A stretch of DNA of 46,720 nucleotides, taken from contig JAAELQ010000218.1 of the NCBI GenBank assembly GCA_024226515.1, positions 1 through 46,720 of the forward strand, read 5' to 3'. The notes under the pieces were generated by a model that had not been told where the DNA came from, searched no databases, and worked only from the letters and a program-made list of their open reading frames with translations. The position numbers and the translations under genes are program-made. Shown one piece after another: positions 17,292 to 25,556 of the stretch; within the stretch, counting starts at the first letter, position 1; every line of letters begins with the position of its first letter. The DNA comes from a bacterium. Its GTDB lineage: Bacteria > Acidobacteriota > Polarisedimenticolia > Polarisedimenticolales > Polarisedimenticolaceae.

Positions 17292-17310
17292 GTGTCGCGA
17301 TCCGCGACAC
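17292..17310. promoter_or_regulatory. Near-perfect palindrome upstream of the beta-helix operon
   Basis: GTGTCGCG (17292-17299) and CGCGACAC (17303-17310) are perfect inverted repeats around ATC. The site lies 154 bases before the ATG at 17464. Further down, TATATT (17380-17385) could serve as a -10, and a 7-base hairpin with a 3-base loop (17432-17448) precedes the ribosome site. Confidence 0.35.
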
Positions 17311-17463
17311 CCGATTACACCCTCCGCAGTTGATTCCCAAATAGCACTCCGGATTCCTGGATTCCGTTACATCGCTGCATATATTTGCGCCCCGAGGGCG
17401 GGGGTTCGCTGTGTGCGCTCCGCATGAATCGGGAGGCCTTCGGCCTCCTCGGAAGGAGACGGA

Positions 17464-17928
17464 ATGGGAAGGAAATCCCTGACGGGATGCACGAGACTGG
17501 CCCTGGGGCTGGTGCTCGTCGCTGGATGCGTCGCCGCGCTACACGCCGCGCCGGCCGACAAGGCCGCCGAGGTGCGTGACGCGATCGACGATATCCGGCA
17601 ACTACACGACGGTCTGCAGGCGGCTCTATCCGCGGGTGATGACGATACTGCCGCGCAGCCGGCCAATCGCCATGCGCGCAACGGAAACAAGACGGACGTC
17701 AACGCGCGTCGCTCCGACGTCCAGACCTCCACGGTTTCCGTGAACGTCGGCGACCGGGCCCGCTTGCACGCCGAGCGTTCGCTACAGCATGTCACGCGCC
17801 GCCTGACGCTGGCCGAGCGTGTCGTGGAGCGCAGTCCTGAGTACGCGCAGCACCACGTGGGCGTGGCCCGTCGCGAGCTCGACAAGGCCGCCCGCCGCAT
17901 GGGCGTCAGCCTCGAGGAGGTGCAGTGA
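17464..17928 (+). CDS. Probable lipoprotein or secreted helical protein of unknown function
   Basis: 154 residues from ATG 17464, with GGAAGGAG upstream. The signal sequence (LALGLVLVAGC) fits a lipobox at Cys22; a conventional cleavage after LHAA is the alternative. The mature part is almost all predicted helix (KAAEVRDAIDDIRQLHDGLQAAL; RLHAERSLQHVTRRLTLAERVVER; HVGVARRELDKAARRMGVS), with a polar linker between, and could be a helical-bundle or coiled-coil protein. The stop overlaps the next start (TGATG at 17926-17930), so it is translationally coupled to the beta-helix protein. Confidence 0.72.
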   Translation: MGRKSLTGCTRLALGLVLVAGCVAALHAAPADKAAEVRDAIDDIRQLHDGLQAALSAGDDDTAAQPANRHARNGNKTDVNARRSDVQTSTVSVNVGDRARLHAERSLQHVTRRLTLAERVVERSPEYAQHHVGVARRELDKAARRMGVSLEEVQ

Positions 17929-19784
17929 TGAAGCGTTCCACCATGATTGTCATTGCCCTCGTTCTCGCGCTGGTGACGGCCGGCGCCGCCAGCGCCGCGC
18001 TACGCGTCGTGCCGAACCAGTTCTCGACGATCCAGGAGGCCGTCGACAACTCCAGCCCCGGCGACACGGTCCTCGTTCGTCCGGGCCAGTACCGTGAATC
18101 CGTCACGGTCGATGTTGCCAACCTGACAGTCCGAGGCATGACCTGTGCCCGCCGCACGGCCGTCGTCGACGGTGGCATGGGCGGCACGGTCTTCACGGTC
18201 GAGGCGGACGACGTACGCCTCGCTTGCATGACCCTGCGTCACGGCAGTGACGCGGTCTACGGTGACGGCGGCGACGGCATCGCGATCGACCGTCTGACCA
18301 TCCTGCGGCCGCAGGGCTACGGCATTTACCTCGAAGCCGGCGAGAACTTCAGCATCACCGACACCACCGTGGTCTCCCCGGAGTACTCGGGCGTCTACGT
18401 CGGTGACGGTAGCGACGGCTCGATCACGGGCACGACGGTTCGCGGCTCGAACGAGTCGTGCTTCTCGCTCTACGGCGTCGACAACCTCGACTTCGCGCGC
18501 AACTCGGCTCACGGCTGCTCGAGCTACGCCCTCGAGGCCTACGGCGACAGCATGACGTTCTCGCGCAACACGTTCCGTTCGAACTACTACGGCGTGTACT
18601 GGTACGGCGATGGCGCCGAGTTCGACGACAACACGATCGACTCGAGTTGCTACGGCGACGACGGGCTGTACTTCGACGGTAACGACAACACGGTCAGCAA
18701 CAACGTCGTTACCAACTGTTACTACGACGGCATCTCGTCGCACGGCGACCGCAACACCATCCGCGACAACGAAGTCAGCGCCGTGACGGACAACTACTGC
18801 CTCGAGGTCTACGGCAACGACAACGACATCCTCGACAACACCTGCTCGGGTGCGTACTACGGTTTGTATTTCGAGGGCGATGGCGTCGAGATTCGCAGAA
18901 ACACCTTCGACTCGGCGTTGTACTCTCCGATCGAGGCCTACGGCGACGACGCGCTGATCGTCGACAACGTCGTGCGCAACGCGTACGACGGCCTGACCTT
19001 CGAAGGCGCCAACGGCACGATCGCGGGCAACGAGACTCACTCGGTCACCTGGTCTCCGTTCTCGATCTACGGCGAGAACCCCGTGGTTACCGACAACACG
19101 GGCAACTCGGGCGCCTACAGCGTGTTCGCGATCTTCTGCCACACCGACTGCTCGACCGCCGAGGTCAGCGACAACGTCGCCACCAACGCGGTGGGCGGCG
19201 AGTCCTGCTTCCACAAGGCCGGCGGCGTCGCGGCCGGCTGCGGCGAGCCGCTGTTCCCGGGCTTCTTCATCGGATCCGAGGAAGACGGCATTACGATCTC
19301 GGACAACAGCTCGACCGACAACCAGGGCTCGGGCTTCGAGCTGTACGTCGACAGCGCGACGATCTCGTCGAACGTCGTCCGTCGCAACGGTGCGGTGTAC
19401 GGCGTGGGCGGCGGCTTCGTCGTCCGCGGTGACGACAACGACCTCGACGACAACGTCGCGGCGGACAACCAGGGCGCCGGCTTCGAGGTCCAGGGCAGCG
19501 GCAACACGCTGACCAACAACGTCGCCGAGCGCAACCTGCTCGAGGGCTTCTGGCTCTGGGGCAAGATCACGGGCAACGTCCTGACGGGCAACATCGCTCG
19601 CAACAACCACGCCGAAGGGTTCGACAACGAGGGCTCCAGCACGGACCTCTCGCAGAACACTTCGTTCGGCAACCGGACCGACTGCACCAACGACGGTTCT
19701 CTCGGCACGAACACCGGAAACGTCTGCAGCGATGACAGCGATTTCTCGTCGAGCGGCGAGATCGATCGCAACGTGTTCGATTAA
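17928..19784 (+). CDS. Secreted right-handed parallel beta-helix protein
   Basis: 618 residues from ATG 17928 (GAGGAGG at 17913-17919; a GTG directly before it adds one codon). Signal peptide MIVIALVLALVTAGAASA. The start of the mature protein (LRVVPNQFSTIQEAVDNSSPGDTV) is the pectate-lyase-like entry motif of beta-helix proteins. The rest is a stack of rungs of about 22-26 residues with NxV, GIxxxG and DNxI turns. Unusually, successive rungs repeat a tyrosine-rich motif (YYGVYWYGDGA, GLYFDGND, YYGLYFEGDG). No catalytic Asp cluster of pectate lyase is evident, so binding rather than cleavage of polysaccharide is likely. A 21-base gap separates it from the lipoprotein that follows. Confidence 0.85.
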   Translation: MKRSTMIVIALVLALVTAGAASAALRVVPNQFSTIQEAVDNSSPGDTVLVRPGQYRESVTVDVANLTVRGMTCARRTAVVDGGMGGTVFTVEADDVRLACMTLRHGSDAVYGDGGDGIAIDRLTILRPQGYGIYLEAGENFSITDTTVVSPEYSGVYVGDGSDGSITGTTVRGSNESCFSLYGVDNLDFARNSAHGCSSYALEAYGDSMTFSRNTFRSNYYGVYWYGDGAEFDDNTIDSSCYGDDGLYFDGNDNTVSNNVVTNCYYDGISSHGDRNTIRDNEVSAVTDNYCLEVYGNDNDILDNTCSGAYYGLYFEGDGVEIRRNTFDSALYSPIEAYGDDALIVDNVVRNAYDGLTFEGANGTIAGNETHSVTWSPFSIYGENPVVTDNTGNSGAYSVFAIFCHTDCSTAEVSDNVATNAVGGESCFHKAGGVAAGCGEPLFPGFFIGSEEDGITISDNSSTDNQGSGFELYVDSATISSNVVRRNGAVYGVGGGFVVRGDDNDLDDNVAADNQGAGFEVQGSGNTLTNNVAERNLLEGFWLWGKITGNVLTGNIARNNHAEGFDNEGSSTDLSQNTSFGNRTDCTNDGSLGTNTGNVCSDDSDFSSSGEIDRNVFD

Positions 19785-19805
19785 TCGATAAAGGAGTTAT
19801 GCAAG

Positions 19806-20513
19806 ATGCTAAGGAAACTTGGAACGGGGCTCTGCCTGCTCGCTCTGTTCGCGGTCGTCGGCTGTAACGACTCGGATAGCGTGCTCGTCCCCAACAGCGG
19901 GGAAGGCGCCGCCGAGCAGTTCGCCGAGTCCGTGATCGAGCCGGCCTTCGACGCGATGAACCGCTTCAACCTCGACGACTTGCTGACCCCGCCGGTCGCA
20001 GCGGCCCTCGGCCTTCCGCCGGCCGAGTGCACCGACTTCAGCGAGGCGTGCACGTCGGGCGAGCTCGAGCTCTGCTTCGGCCTCAGCGAGGAGACCTACG
20101 AGTTCACCGACTGCATGTCGGACAGCGTCGGCGGGATGCTCGACGGCATGATCACCGAGCTCGAGAGCGCGGTGGACTTCGACATCGAGATCGACCACGT
20201 CCACTACGACGGGGCGATCGAGCTGGTCTACGGCAAGGGCTGCGTGACCGAGACGATGAACGGCTTCACCGCCACGCGGTCGAGCTCGACGTCGTCGATC
20301 AGCGGTTCGCTCACCTACTGCGAGCAGAACAACCAGCCGAGCGGCGAGGTGACCTTCGTCATCACCGGCAGGGTCGGTTCGTGGACGCTCGAGATGGACC
20401 TCGACGGCTCCGATGTCGCCGACGTCATCGTCACGAACAACACGACGCAGTTCATCGAGTCCTGCACGATCGATCTGGCCAGCGACACGGCCAGCTGCAA
20501 CGCCTCGATCTAG
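19806..20513 (+). CDS. Lipoprotein of unknown function
   Basis: 235 residues from ATG 19806; AAGGAG (19791-19796) stands 9 bases upstream. The ATG at 19799 is in another frame and too close to the ribosome site. The lipobox AVVGC gives a lipidated Cys20. The mature part is acidic with about six further Cys (CTDFSEAC, ELELCFG, TDCMSDS, GKGCVTE, YCEQN, ESCTIDL), so disulfides are likely. The C-terminal half is beta-rich. It is the last gene of the three-gene operon beginning at 17464, which ends at the terminator at 20539-20570. No family recognised. Confidence 0.78.
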   Translation: MLRKLGTGLCLLALFAVVGCNDSDSVLVPNSGEGAAEQFAESVIEPAFDAMNRFNLDDLLTPPVAAALGLPPAECTDFSEACTSGELELCFGLSEETYEFTDCMSDSVGGMLDGMITELESAVDFDIEIDHVHYDGAIELVYGKGCVTETMNGFTATRSSSTSSISGSLTYCEQNNQPSGEVTFVITGRVGSWTLEMDLDGSDVADVIVTNNTTQFIESCTIDLASDTASCNASI

Positions 20514-20538
20514 ATCAAGGCTCCGTTTCGACGGATCA

Positions 20539-20570
20539 GGGCCCGGCCGCCTCGGTGGCCGGGCCCTTTT
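20539..20570 (+). terminator. Rho-independent terminator of the beta-helix operon
   Basis: A perfect 10-base stem, GGGCCCGGCC (20539-20548) with GGCCGGGCCC (20557-20566), is followed by four T. An extended -10-like TGTTATGCT (20574-20582) follows directly and may start the next transcript. Confidence 0.88.
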
Positions 20571-20609
20571 GTTTGTTATGCTGTCCGTGCGCCACTCGCG
20601 GACGGCAAC

Positions 20610-21314
20610 ATGCAACTGATCCAGATCCCGTTCAGCCACAACTGCATCAAGGTGCGGCGAACCCTCGAACTGAAGGGGCTGAACTACGACGTGCTGGACA
20701 TCTCGCCGATGGACCGCGAGCCCGTCTTTGCCGCCACCGGACAGCGCCTCGTGCCGGCGCTCGTCGACGGCGATCGGACGATCTCCGATTCGACGGAGAT
20801 CCTGCGCTACCTCGAGCGGCAGACTCCCCGACCGTCCCTGCTGCCGGACGACGCGGCGGATCACGCGGCGTGCTGGCTGCTCGTGGACTGGGCGGACCGG
20901 GCGCTCATGGCAGTCACACGCAGGCTGGCCTACTGGCAGGTCATCAACACGCCCGGCACGTTGGCCCGTCTGTTCTTTCCCACGCGGCGCGGACTCGCGC
21001 GGGGGCTGATGACGCTCGCGGCGCGCCGGGCCGTGACCCGACGATTCCGCCTGTCGGCCGAGCGCAACGCGCGAGATCGCGATGAGGTTCGTCGGGCGGC
21101 CCGGCTGGCCCTCGAACGGTTGGCCGGGCGCGACTTCCTGTTCGGAGATCGCGCCGGCGTCGCCGACGTGACGCTCGCGTCCATGGCGGCGCCGCTGCTC
21201 GCGGCCGGTGAGCAGGTGGGCGCGGACGACGCCATCCGCGACCTGCTCGCCTGGGCGGAGCCGATCCTCGGTGACGACGTCGCCCAGCTCTACCGCCCGC
21301 TGCGATCCTCGTAG
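20610..21314 (+). CDS. Glutathione S-transferase family protein
   Basis: 234 residues from ATG 20610. The N-terminal thioredoxin-like domain (1-80) shows IPFSHNCIKVRRTLELKGL, with a Ser9-x-x-Cys12 pair where many GST-like proteins place their active Ser or Cys. LVPALVDG carries the cis-proline, and SDSTEILRYLE binds the glutathione gamma-glutamyl group in relatives. The C-terminal part is helical with ..GVADVTLASMAAPLL, the conserved core of the GST C-domain. It is a soluble cytoplasmic protein, probably a glutathione- or thiol-dependent transferase or reductase; the substrate is unknown. Its 3' end overlaps the tricorn gene tail to tail by 25 bases. Confidence 0.88.
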   Translation: MQLIQIPFSHNCIKVRRTLELKGLNYDVLDISPMDREPVFAATGQRLVPALVDGDRTISDSTEILRYLERQTPRPSLLPDDAADHAACWLLVDWADRALMAVTRRLAYWQVINTPGTLARLFFPTRRGLARGLMTLAARRAVTRRFRLSAERNARDRDEVRRAARLALERLAGRDFLFGDRAGVADVTLASMAAPLLAAGEQVGADDAIRDLLAWAEPILGDDVAQLYRPLRSS

Positions 21315-24300
21315 GCCGGCTTGCCGGGAGGCGTCGGCGGGTTGCGCTTCAACTCGGCCAGCACCTCTTCGATCGCCCGCTCGAGCTGCGGGTCGCCGCC
21401 GTCGACCATCAACGACGGGTCGTCGACGACCGGGATGTCGGGCTCGACCCCGCTACCTTCGATGATCCAGCGGCCGTCGAGGCTGTAAATCCCGAATGTG
21501 GGCACCGTGACCACGCCGCCGTCGATCAACTGCGGAGCGCCGCTGATGCCGATCAGTCCACCCCAGGTCGTCGTGCCGATCAGCGGACCGAGCCCCGCCT
21601 CCTTGAAGTAGAACGGGAAGAGGTCTCCGCCCGAGCCGCTCCAGGGGTTGATCAGCATTGCCTTCGGCCCGTGATGCGCGACCGGCGGCCACTGCCAGTC
21701 CACGCCGTCGCGCACACCCCAGTAGTTGAACAGCGGCCGGTTGAGCAGCTCGACGAAGCGATCCGGAATCTGCCCGCCGCTGTTGAAGCGCTCGTCGACG
21801 ATCAGACCCTGCTTCGTGAACTGGGCCTGGAACATGCGCACGAGCTCGGTCTGCCCGTTGATGCCGGTGCTCGGCACGTAGACGTAGCCCACGCGTCCGT
21901 CCGTGGCCTCCTCGACCTTCCGCCGGTTGGACTCGATCCAGGCCAGATTGCGCAGGCGGAACTCGCTGGCCAGCGTCTCGACGAGGACCTGCCGCGCGCC
22001 CTCGAGCGTCGGCGCATCGTTGACGGTCAACTCGACCGTCTTCTCCGCCAGGCCCTGAAACGCGGCCCACGGGTCCTTGTCGGTGTCGAGCGGTACGCCG
22101 TTGACGGCCAGGATGTAGTCGCCCTCGTCGATCTCGACACCCGGCTCGTCCAGCGGAGAGCGGGCCTCGGAGTCCCACTCGGCGGCGCGGACGATGCGCG
22201 CGATGCGATAGGCGCCGTCGTGCAGCTCGTAATCGCAACCCAGCAGCCCCGCGCCCTCACTCTCGGCCGTCTCGCGATCTCCCCCACCGCGGTAGGCGTG
22301 GGACGCGTTCAGCTCTGCGATCAGCTCGCCCAGGATGAAGTTCAGATCCCAGCGCGTCACGACGTCGTCCAGCAACGCCCCGTAGCGTCGGCGCATCTCG
22401 TCCCAATCGACGCCGTGCATGTCGGCGTCGTAGAAGTAGTCGCGTTCGAGGCGCCACGCGTCGTGGAACATCTGCCGCCACTCGGCAGCCGGGTCGAGCA
22501 GCATGTCCAGCCCCGACAGGTCGAGCTTGTCCTCGATCGACTGGCCTTCCGCCAGATCGACCAGGGCCAGTCCCCCGTCCTGTGCGACGAGCAGCTTCTG
22601 CCCGTCGGCCGAGATCGCGAAATCGTCCGCGTCCTCGAGTACGGTCTTCTCCTCGCGCTCCTCTAGGTCCCAGAAGATCACGGGGCTGGACTCGCCGTCG
22701 CTACCGGTGCGCGGATTGCGCTGATAGACGATCTTCCCCTCGACGGCGTCCAGCGAGCCGTAGTTTCCAGCCGCCGGAGGCAGCACGACGACACGTCGCT
22801 CGAACCCGTCGAGCTCGATCTCGACCGGCTCCGGCGCGTCCTCGGCGTCGCTCTCCTCCGCGTCGTCTTCCTCGCGCTTCTTTTTCTTCTTCTTTTTCTT
22901 GTCGTCCGCGTCCTTCTCGTCCGCGTCCTCGCCCTCCTCGTCCTCGTCGCCGCCTTCCACGTCGTTGCGCGGCGCCAGCGGCGACGCGACGTCAGCGCGC
23001 AGCGGCACGGCGACGATCCGGGTCGTGTTGGCGTAGACCCAGCTGTTGTCGACGTCGCTGTAGGACGGACCGAAGTTGCGGTTGGACATGAAGTACAGGT
23101 ACTTGCCGCCGGGGGCGAACGCCGGGACGGCGTCGGAGTAGAAACCCGAGGTGGCCTGGTGCAACGAGCCCGCGGCCGTGTCGTACAGGAAGATCGCCGA
23201 GTTCTGTGTCTCGGCCGTGCGGGAATAGGCCAGCCAGCGACTGTCCGCGGACCAGTCGAAGCTGAAGCCGGACAGGCCGCCGTGGAACATGTAGCGCGCC
23301 TGATCGACCCAGGTGAGCTTCTCTGCGTCGATGTCGTAGAGCCAGATCTCCATCGCCTGGTCGATGAAGGCCAGCTTCTTGCTGTCGGGCGACCAGTAGA
23401 TGTCGTAGCGGTAGCCCCGGCCGATCGACGTCAGCTTACGCTCTTCGCCGGACCCGTTCGCGGCGCTCAGCGTCAGTTCGTACTCCCCGGACCGGTCGCT
23501 GTGGTACGCGATCCACTTTCCGTCGGGAGACCACGCCGGATGTCGCTCTCCGACGCCCGAGCTGCGTGTGAGGTTGCGCGTCACGCCGTGCTCGGCCGGA
23601 ACCGTGTAGATCTCTCCGCGGGCCTCGACCACGACTCGCTTGCCGCTCGGCGAGACATCGGCCGAACGAAGCCGGTCGCCGGTAGACTCCCTGCGCGGCT
23701 TCAGCGTCGCCCGGTCGGTTACGACCTCGACCTCGACCTTGCTCTGCGACTCGTCGGAGAGATCCAGCAGATACAGGTCGGAGCCGACGGTGAAGACGAT
23801 CTCGTCCGGGCCGATCGACGGCCAGGCGACGTCCATCGTCTCGAACTTCGTGACCTGTCGCGTGGAGCCGCTCTGCGTGTCGAGAGCCCAGATGTTGTAG
23901 CGCTTGTTGGCGTCGCGATCCGACAGGAAGTACAGCGTCTTGCCGTGCCACATCGGTTGCGAGTCGTTGGTCGCCGACGCGGTGACGTTCTTCGCGGAGT
24001 GGCTCTCGAGATCGAAGAGCCAGATGTCCGGCGTCGCGCCGCCGCGGTAGCGCTTCCAGGTGCGGAAGTCTCGCCAGCGCGGCAGGTAAGCCAGCGTCTT
24101 GCCGTCCGCCGCGACCGTCCCGTACTCGCCGTACGGCACCGGAAGCCGGTTCGGCAGCCCACCCTGGTGCGACGTGCGGTAGAGCTGGTTGTAACGGTTG
24201 GTACCGCTCTTCATCGACGACACGTAGAGCAGCGACTCGCCGTCGGGGTACCAGTCGAGCATGCGATCCGCGGACGGGTGGTGCGTCACCCGCACGGGCA

Positions 24301-24607
24301 GCCCCCCCGCGACCGGCACGACGTAGATGTCCGTGTTGCCGTCATAGTTACCGCTGAAGGCGAGTTGGGTCCCATCCGGCGAGAAACGCGGAAAGGTCTC
24401 CTGGCCCGACGGCGTGCTCAGCCGCACGGCCAGACCTCCGTCCTTCCCGACGACCCAGATGTCGCCGGCGTAGACGAACGCGATACGTTCTCCGGATACG
24501 TCCGGATAGCGCAACATGCGGGCGTCGATACCGGCCAGCGCTCCCGCGGCGGTCAGCCCCAGCAGCAACACGATCAACAACAGGCGGGTCGGGCGCATCT
24601 CTCGCAC
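21290..24607 (-). CDS. Tricorn-type protease (S41 family), secreted or periplasmic
   Basis: 1,105 residues from GTG 24607 (AAGGAG 9 bases upstream; an in-frame ATG lies at 24598). Signal peptide LLLIVLLLGLTAAGALA. Two beta-propellers occupy about 30-670 (repeated FSPDG, WSPDG blades). A PDZ domain (about 785-845, IVRAAEWDSEA..ILAVNG) precedes the catalytic C-domain. The tricorn tetrad is intact: Ser769-His770 (NASHAY), nucleophile Ser992 (SGSGGD) and Glu1050 (IIEGSG). The spacings (223 and 58) match those of the archaeal enzyme (220 and 58). A low-complexity insert at about 550-597 is Asp/Glu-rich around eight consecutive Lys (570-577). Tricorn enzymes degrade oligopeptides; here the signal peptide places it outside the cytoplasm. 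Confidence 0.96.
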   Translation of the reverse strand: MREMRPTRLLLIVLLLGLTAAGALAGIDARMLRYPDVSGERIAFVYAGDIWVVGKDGGLAVRLSTPSGQETFPRFSPDGTQLAFSGNYDGNTDIYVVPVAGGLPVRVTHHPSADRMLDWYPDGESLLYVSSMKSGTNRYNQLYRTSHQGGLPNRLPVPYGEYGTVAADGKTLAYLPRWRDFRTWKRYRGGATPDIWLFDLESHSAKNVTASATNDSQPMWHGKTLYFLSDRDANKRYNIWALDTQSGSTRQVTKFETMDVAWPSIGPDEIVFTVGSDLYLLDLSDESQSKVEVEVVTDRATLKPRRESTGDRLRSADVSPSGKRVVVEARGEIYTVPAEHGVTRNLTRSSGVGERHPAWSPDGKWIAYHSDRSGEYELTLSAANGSGEERKLTSIGRGYRYDIYWSPDSKKLAFIDQAMEIWLYDIDAEKLTWVDQARYMFHGGLSGFSFDWSADSRWLAYSRTAETQNSAIFLYDTAAGSLHQATSGFYSDAVPAFAPGGKYLYFMSNRNFGPSYSDVDNSWVYANTTRIVAVPLRADVASPLAPRNDVEGGDEDEEGEDADEKDADDKKKKKKKKREEDDAEESDAEDAPEPVEIELDGFERRVVVLPPAAGNYGSLDAVEGKIVYQRNPRTGSDGESSPVIFWDLEEREEKTVLEDADDFAISADGQKLLVAQDGGLALVDLAEGQSIEDKLDLSGLDMLLDPAAEWRQMFHDAWRLERDYFYDADMHGVDWDEMRRRYGALLDDVVTRWDLNFILGELIAELNASHAYRGGGDRETAESEGAGLLGCDYELHDGAYRIARIVRAAEWDSEARSPLDEPGVEIDEGDYILAVNGVPLDTDKDPWAAFQGLAEKTVELTVNDAPTLEGARQVLVETLASEFRLRNLAWIESNRRKVEEATDGRVGYVYVPSTGINGQTELVRMFQAQFTKQGLIVDERFNSGGQIPDRFVELLNRPLFNYWGVRDGVDWQWPPVAHHGPKAMLINPWSGSGGDLFPFYFKEAGLGPLIGTTTWGGLIGISGAPQLIDGGVVTVPTFGIYSLDGRWIIEGSGVEPDIPVVDDPSLMVDGGDPQLERAIEEVLAELKRNPPTPPGKPAYEDRSGR

Positions 24608-24654
24608 TTCGATCGACTCCTTCCATGGGATGAACGGACCGGCATTCTCGCACG

Positions 24655-24677
24655 ATCACCGGCCTCGCACCGGTGAT
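24655..24677. promoter_or_regulatory. 8-base inverted repeat upstream of the tricorn gene
   Basis: ATCACCGG (24655-24662) and CCGGTGAT (24670-24677) are perfect inverted repeats around 7 bases, 48 bases before the GTG start. There is no T-run, so this is more likely an operator or leader hairpin than a terminator. Confidence 0.35.
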
Positions 24678-24741
24678 ACGTCCGACAACGCGCGAAAGGC
24701 GGATCCGGTTACGGGAGATTCGTGTTTCTGGAATCGGCCAC

Positions 24742-25515
24742 TCAACGCGCTCCGGCCACCAGCGTGCGCAGGGCCCATTCGATCGCCGGACCCCAGGAGT
24801 CCCAGTCGTGGCCGCCCTCGAACGCGAGGTGTTCGTGCGGGATGCGGTTCTCGGCCAGGTGCTCGTGGAAGCGGACGTTGTCCTCGATGATGCGGCTGCG
24901 GTCGCTTCTGCCCCACGCCAGCCCGAGGCGGGTGAGCCCCACGTCCGCGGGTCTCTTCCAGCGCACGTAGAACTCGTTCGGCTCGAGCTTGTTCCGTTCG
25001 AACGGCGCGCTGATCGAGGTGACGGAGGCGATGCGCTGCGGAGCGTGCAGGGCCACTCGCAAGGCGCCGTACCCTCCTTGCGCGACACCCATCACGTGAC
25101 AGCCGTCGGGGCAGGCCGCCACGGCGTACGCGCCTTGTATGTGCGGGACGAGGTCGTTCAACAGCCAGTCACGATACGCGGCCGAGCCTCCCGGTCGGTC
25201 CTTTCGCGCAGGGTCGCCTCGTGGAATCACGACCAGCACCGGCGGAATGCGCCCCAGGTGGTAGGCCTCGTCGAGCAACACGCCGATGTCGGAGCGTTCG
25301 AGGACGCTCTCGCCGTCCTTCGCATCGTGGAGCAGGAGCACCAGCGGGATCCGCGCCTTGCCGTCCCAGTTCGGAGGTACGTGCAGCGCGTAGTCGACGA
25401 TCGGGACGATCGCCGAGCCGGGGGACGTCACGTGGTCGAGCCTGCGCGAGGTCGGCGAGCAGGCCACGACCGTCGTCAGGCACACGATCAGCGGGAGGAG
25501 GATCCGGCGTCGCAT
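24742..25515 (-). CDS. Esterase-fold lipoprotein (esterase D/PHB depolymerase-like) lacking the nucleophile serine
   Basis: 257 residues from ATG 25515. A lipobox (CLTTVVAC) indicates a lipoprotein. The fold signature is clear: IPLVLLLHDAKDG (oxyanion region), LVVIPRGDP, DWLLNDLVPHI, and GVAQGGYGALRVAL in the nucleophile elbow, then FEGGHDWDSWGPA with the conserved His. The elbow, normally G-x-S-x-G-G, reads G-V-A-Q-G-G: position 145 is Ala (GCG). Classical serine catalysis therefore seems impossible, and the protein may be a binding or regulatory pseudo-enzyme, or use another residue. It lies 41 bases after the glycosyltransferase gene and 134 before tricorn, same strand; probable operon with the former. 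Confidence 0.85.
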   Translation of the reverse strand: MRRRILLPLIVCLTTVVACSPTSRRLDHVTSPGSAIVPIVDYALHVPPNWDGKARIPLVLLLHDAKDGESVLERSDIGVLLDEAYHLGRIPPVLVVIPRGDPARKDRPGGSAAYRDWLLNDLVPHIQGAYAVAACPDGCHVMGVAQGGYGALRVALHAPQRIASVTSISAPFERNKLEPNEFYVRWKRPADVGLTRLGLAWGRSDRSRIIEDNVRFHEHLAENRIPHEHLAFEGGHDWDSWGPAIEWALRTLVAGAR

Positions 25516-25556
25516 GGTCCCATCCTGGCAGGAATCTCCGGGACCGACAAAGAAGA

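Noticed and set aside
21290..21314. Tail-to-tail overlap of the GST and tricorn genes as a sign of frame damage
   Set aside because: Both genes end with complete, family-typical C-termini; a 25-base convergent overlap is ordinary.
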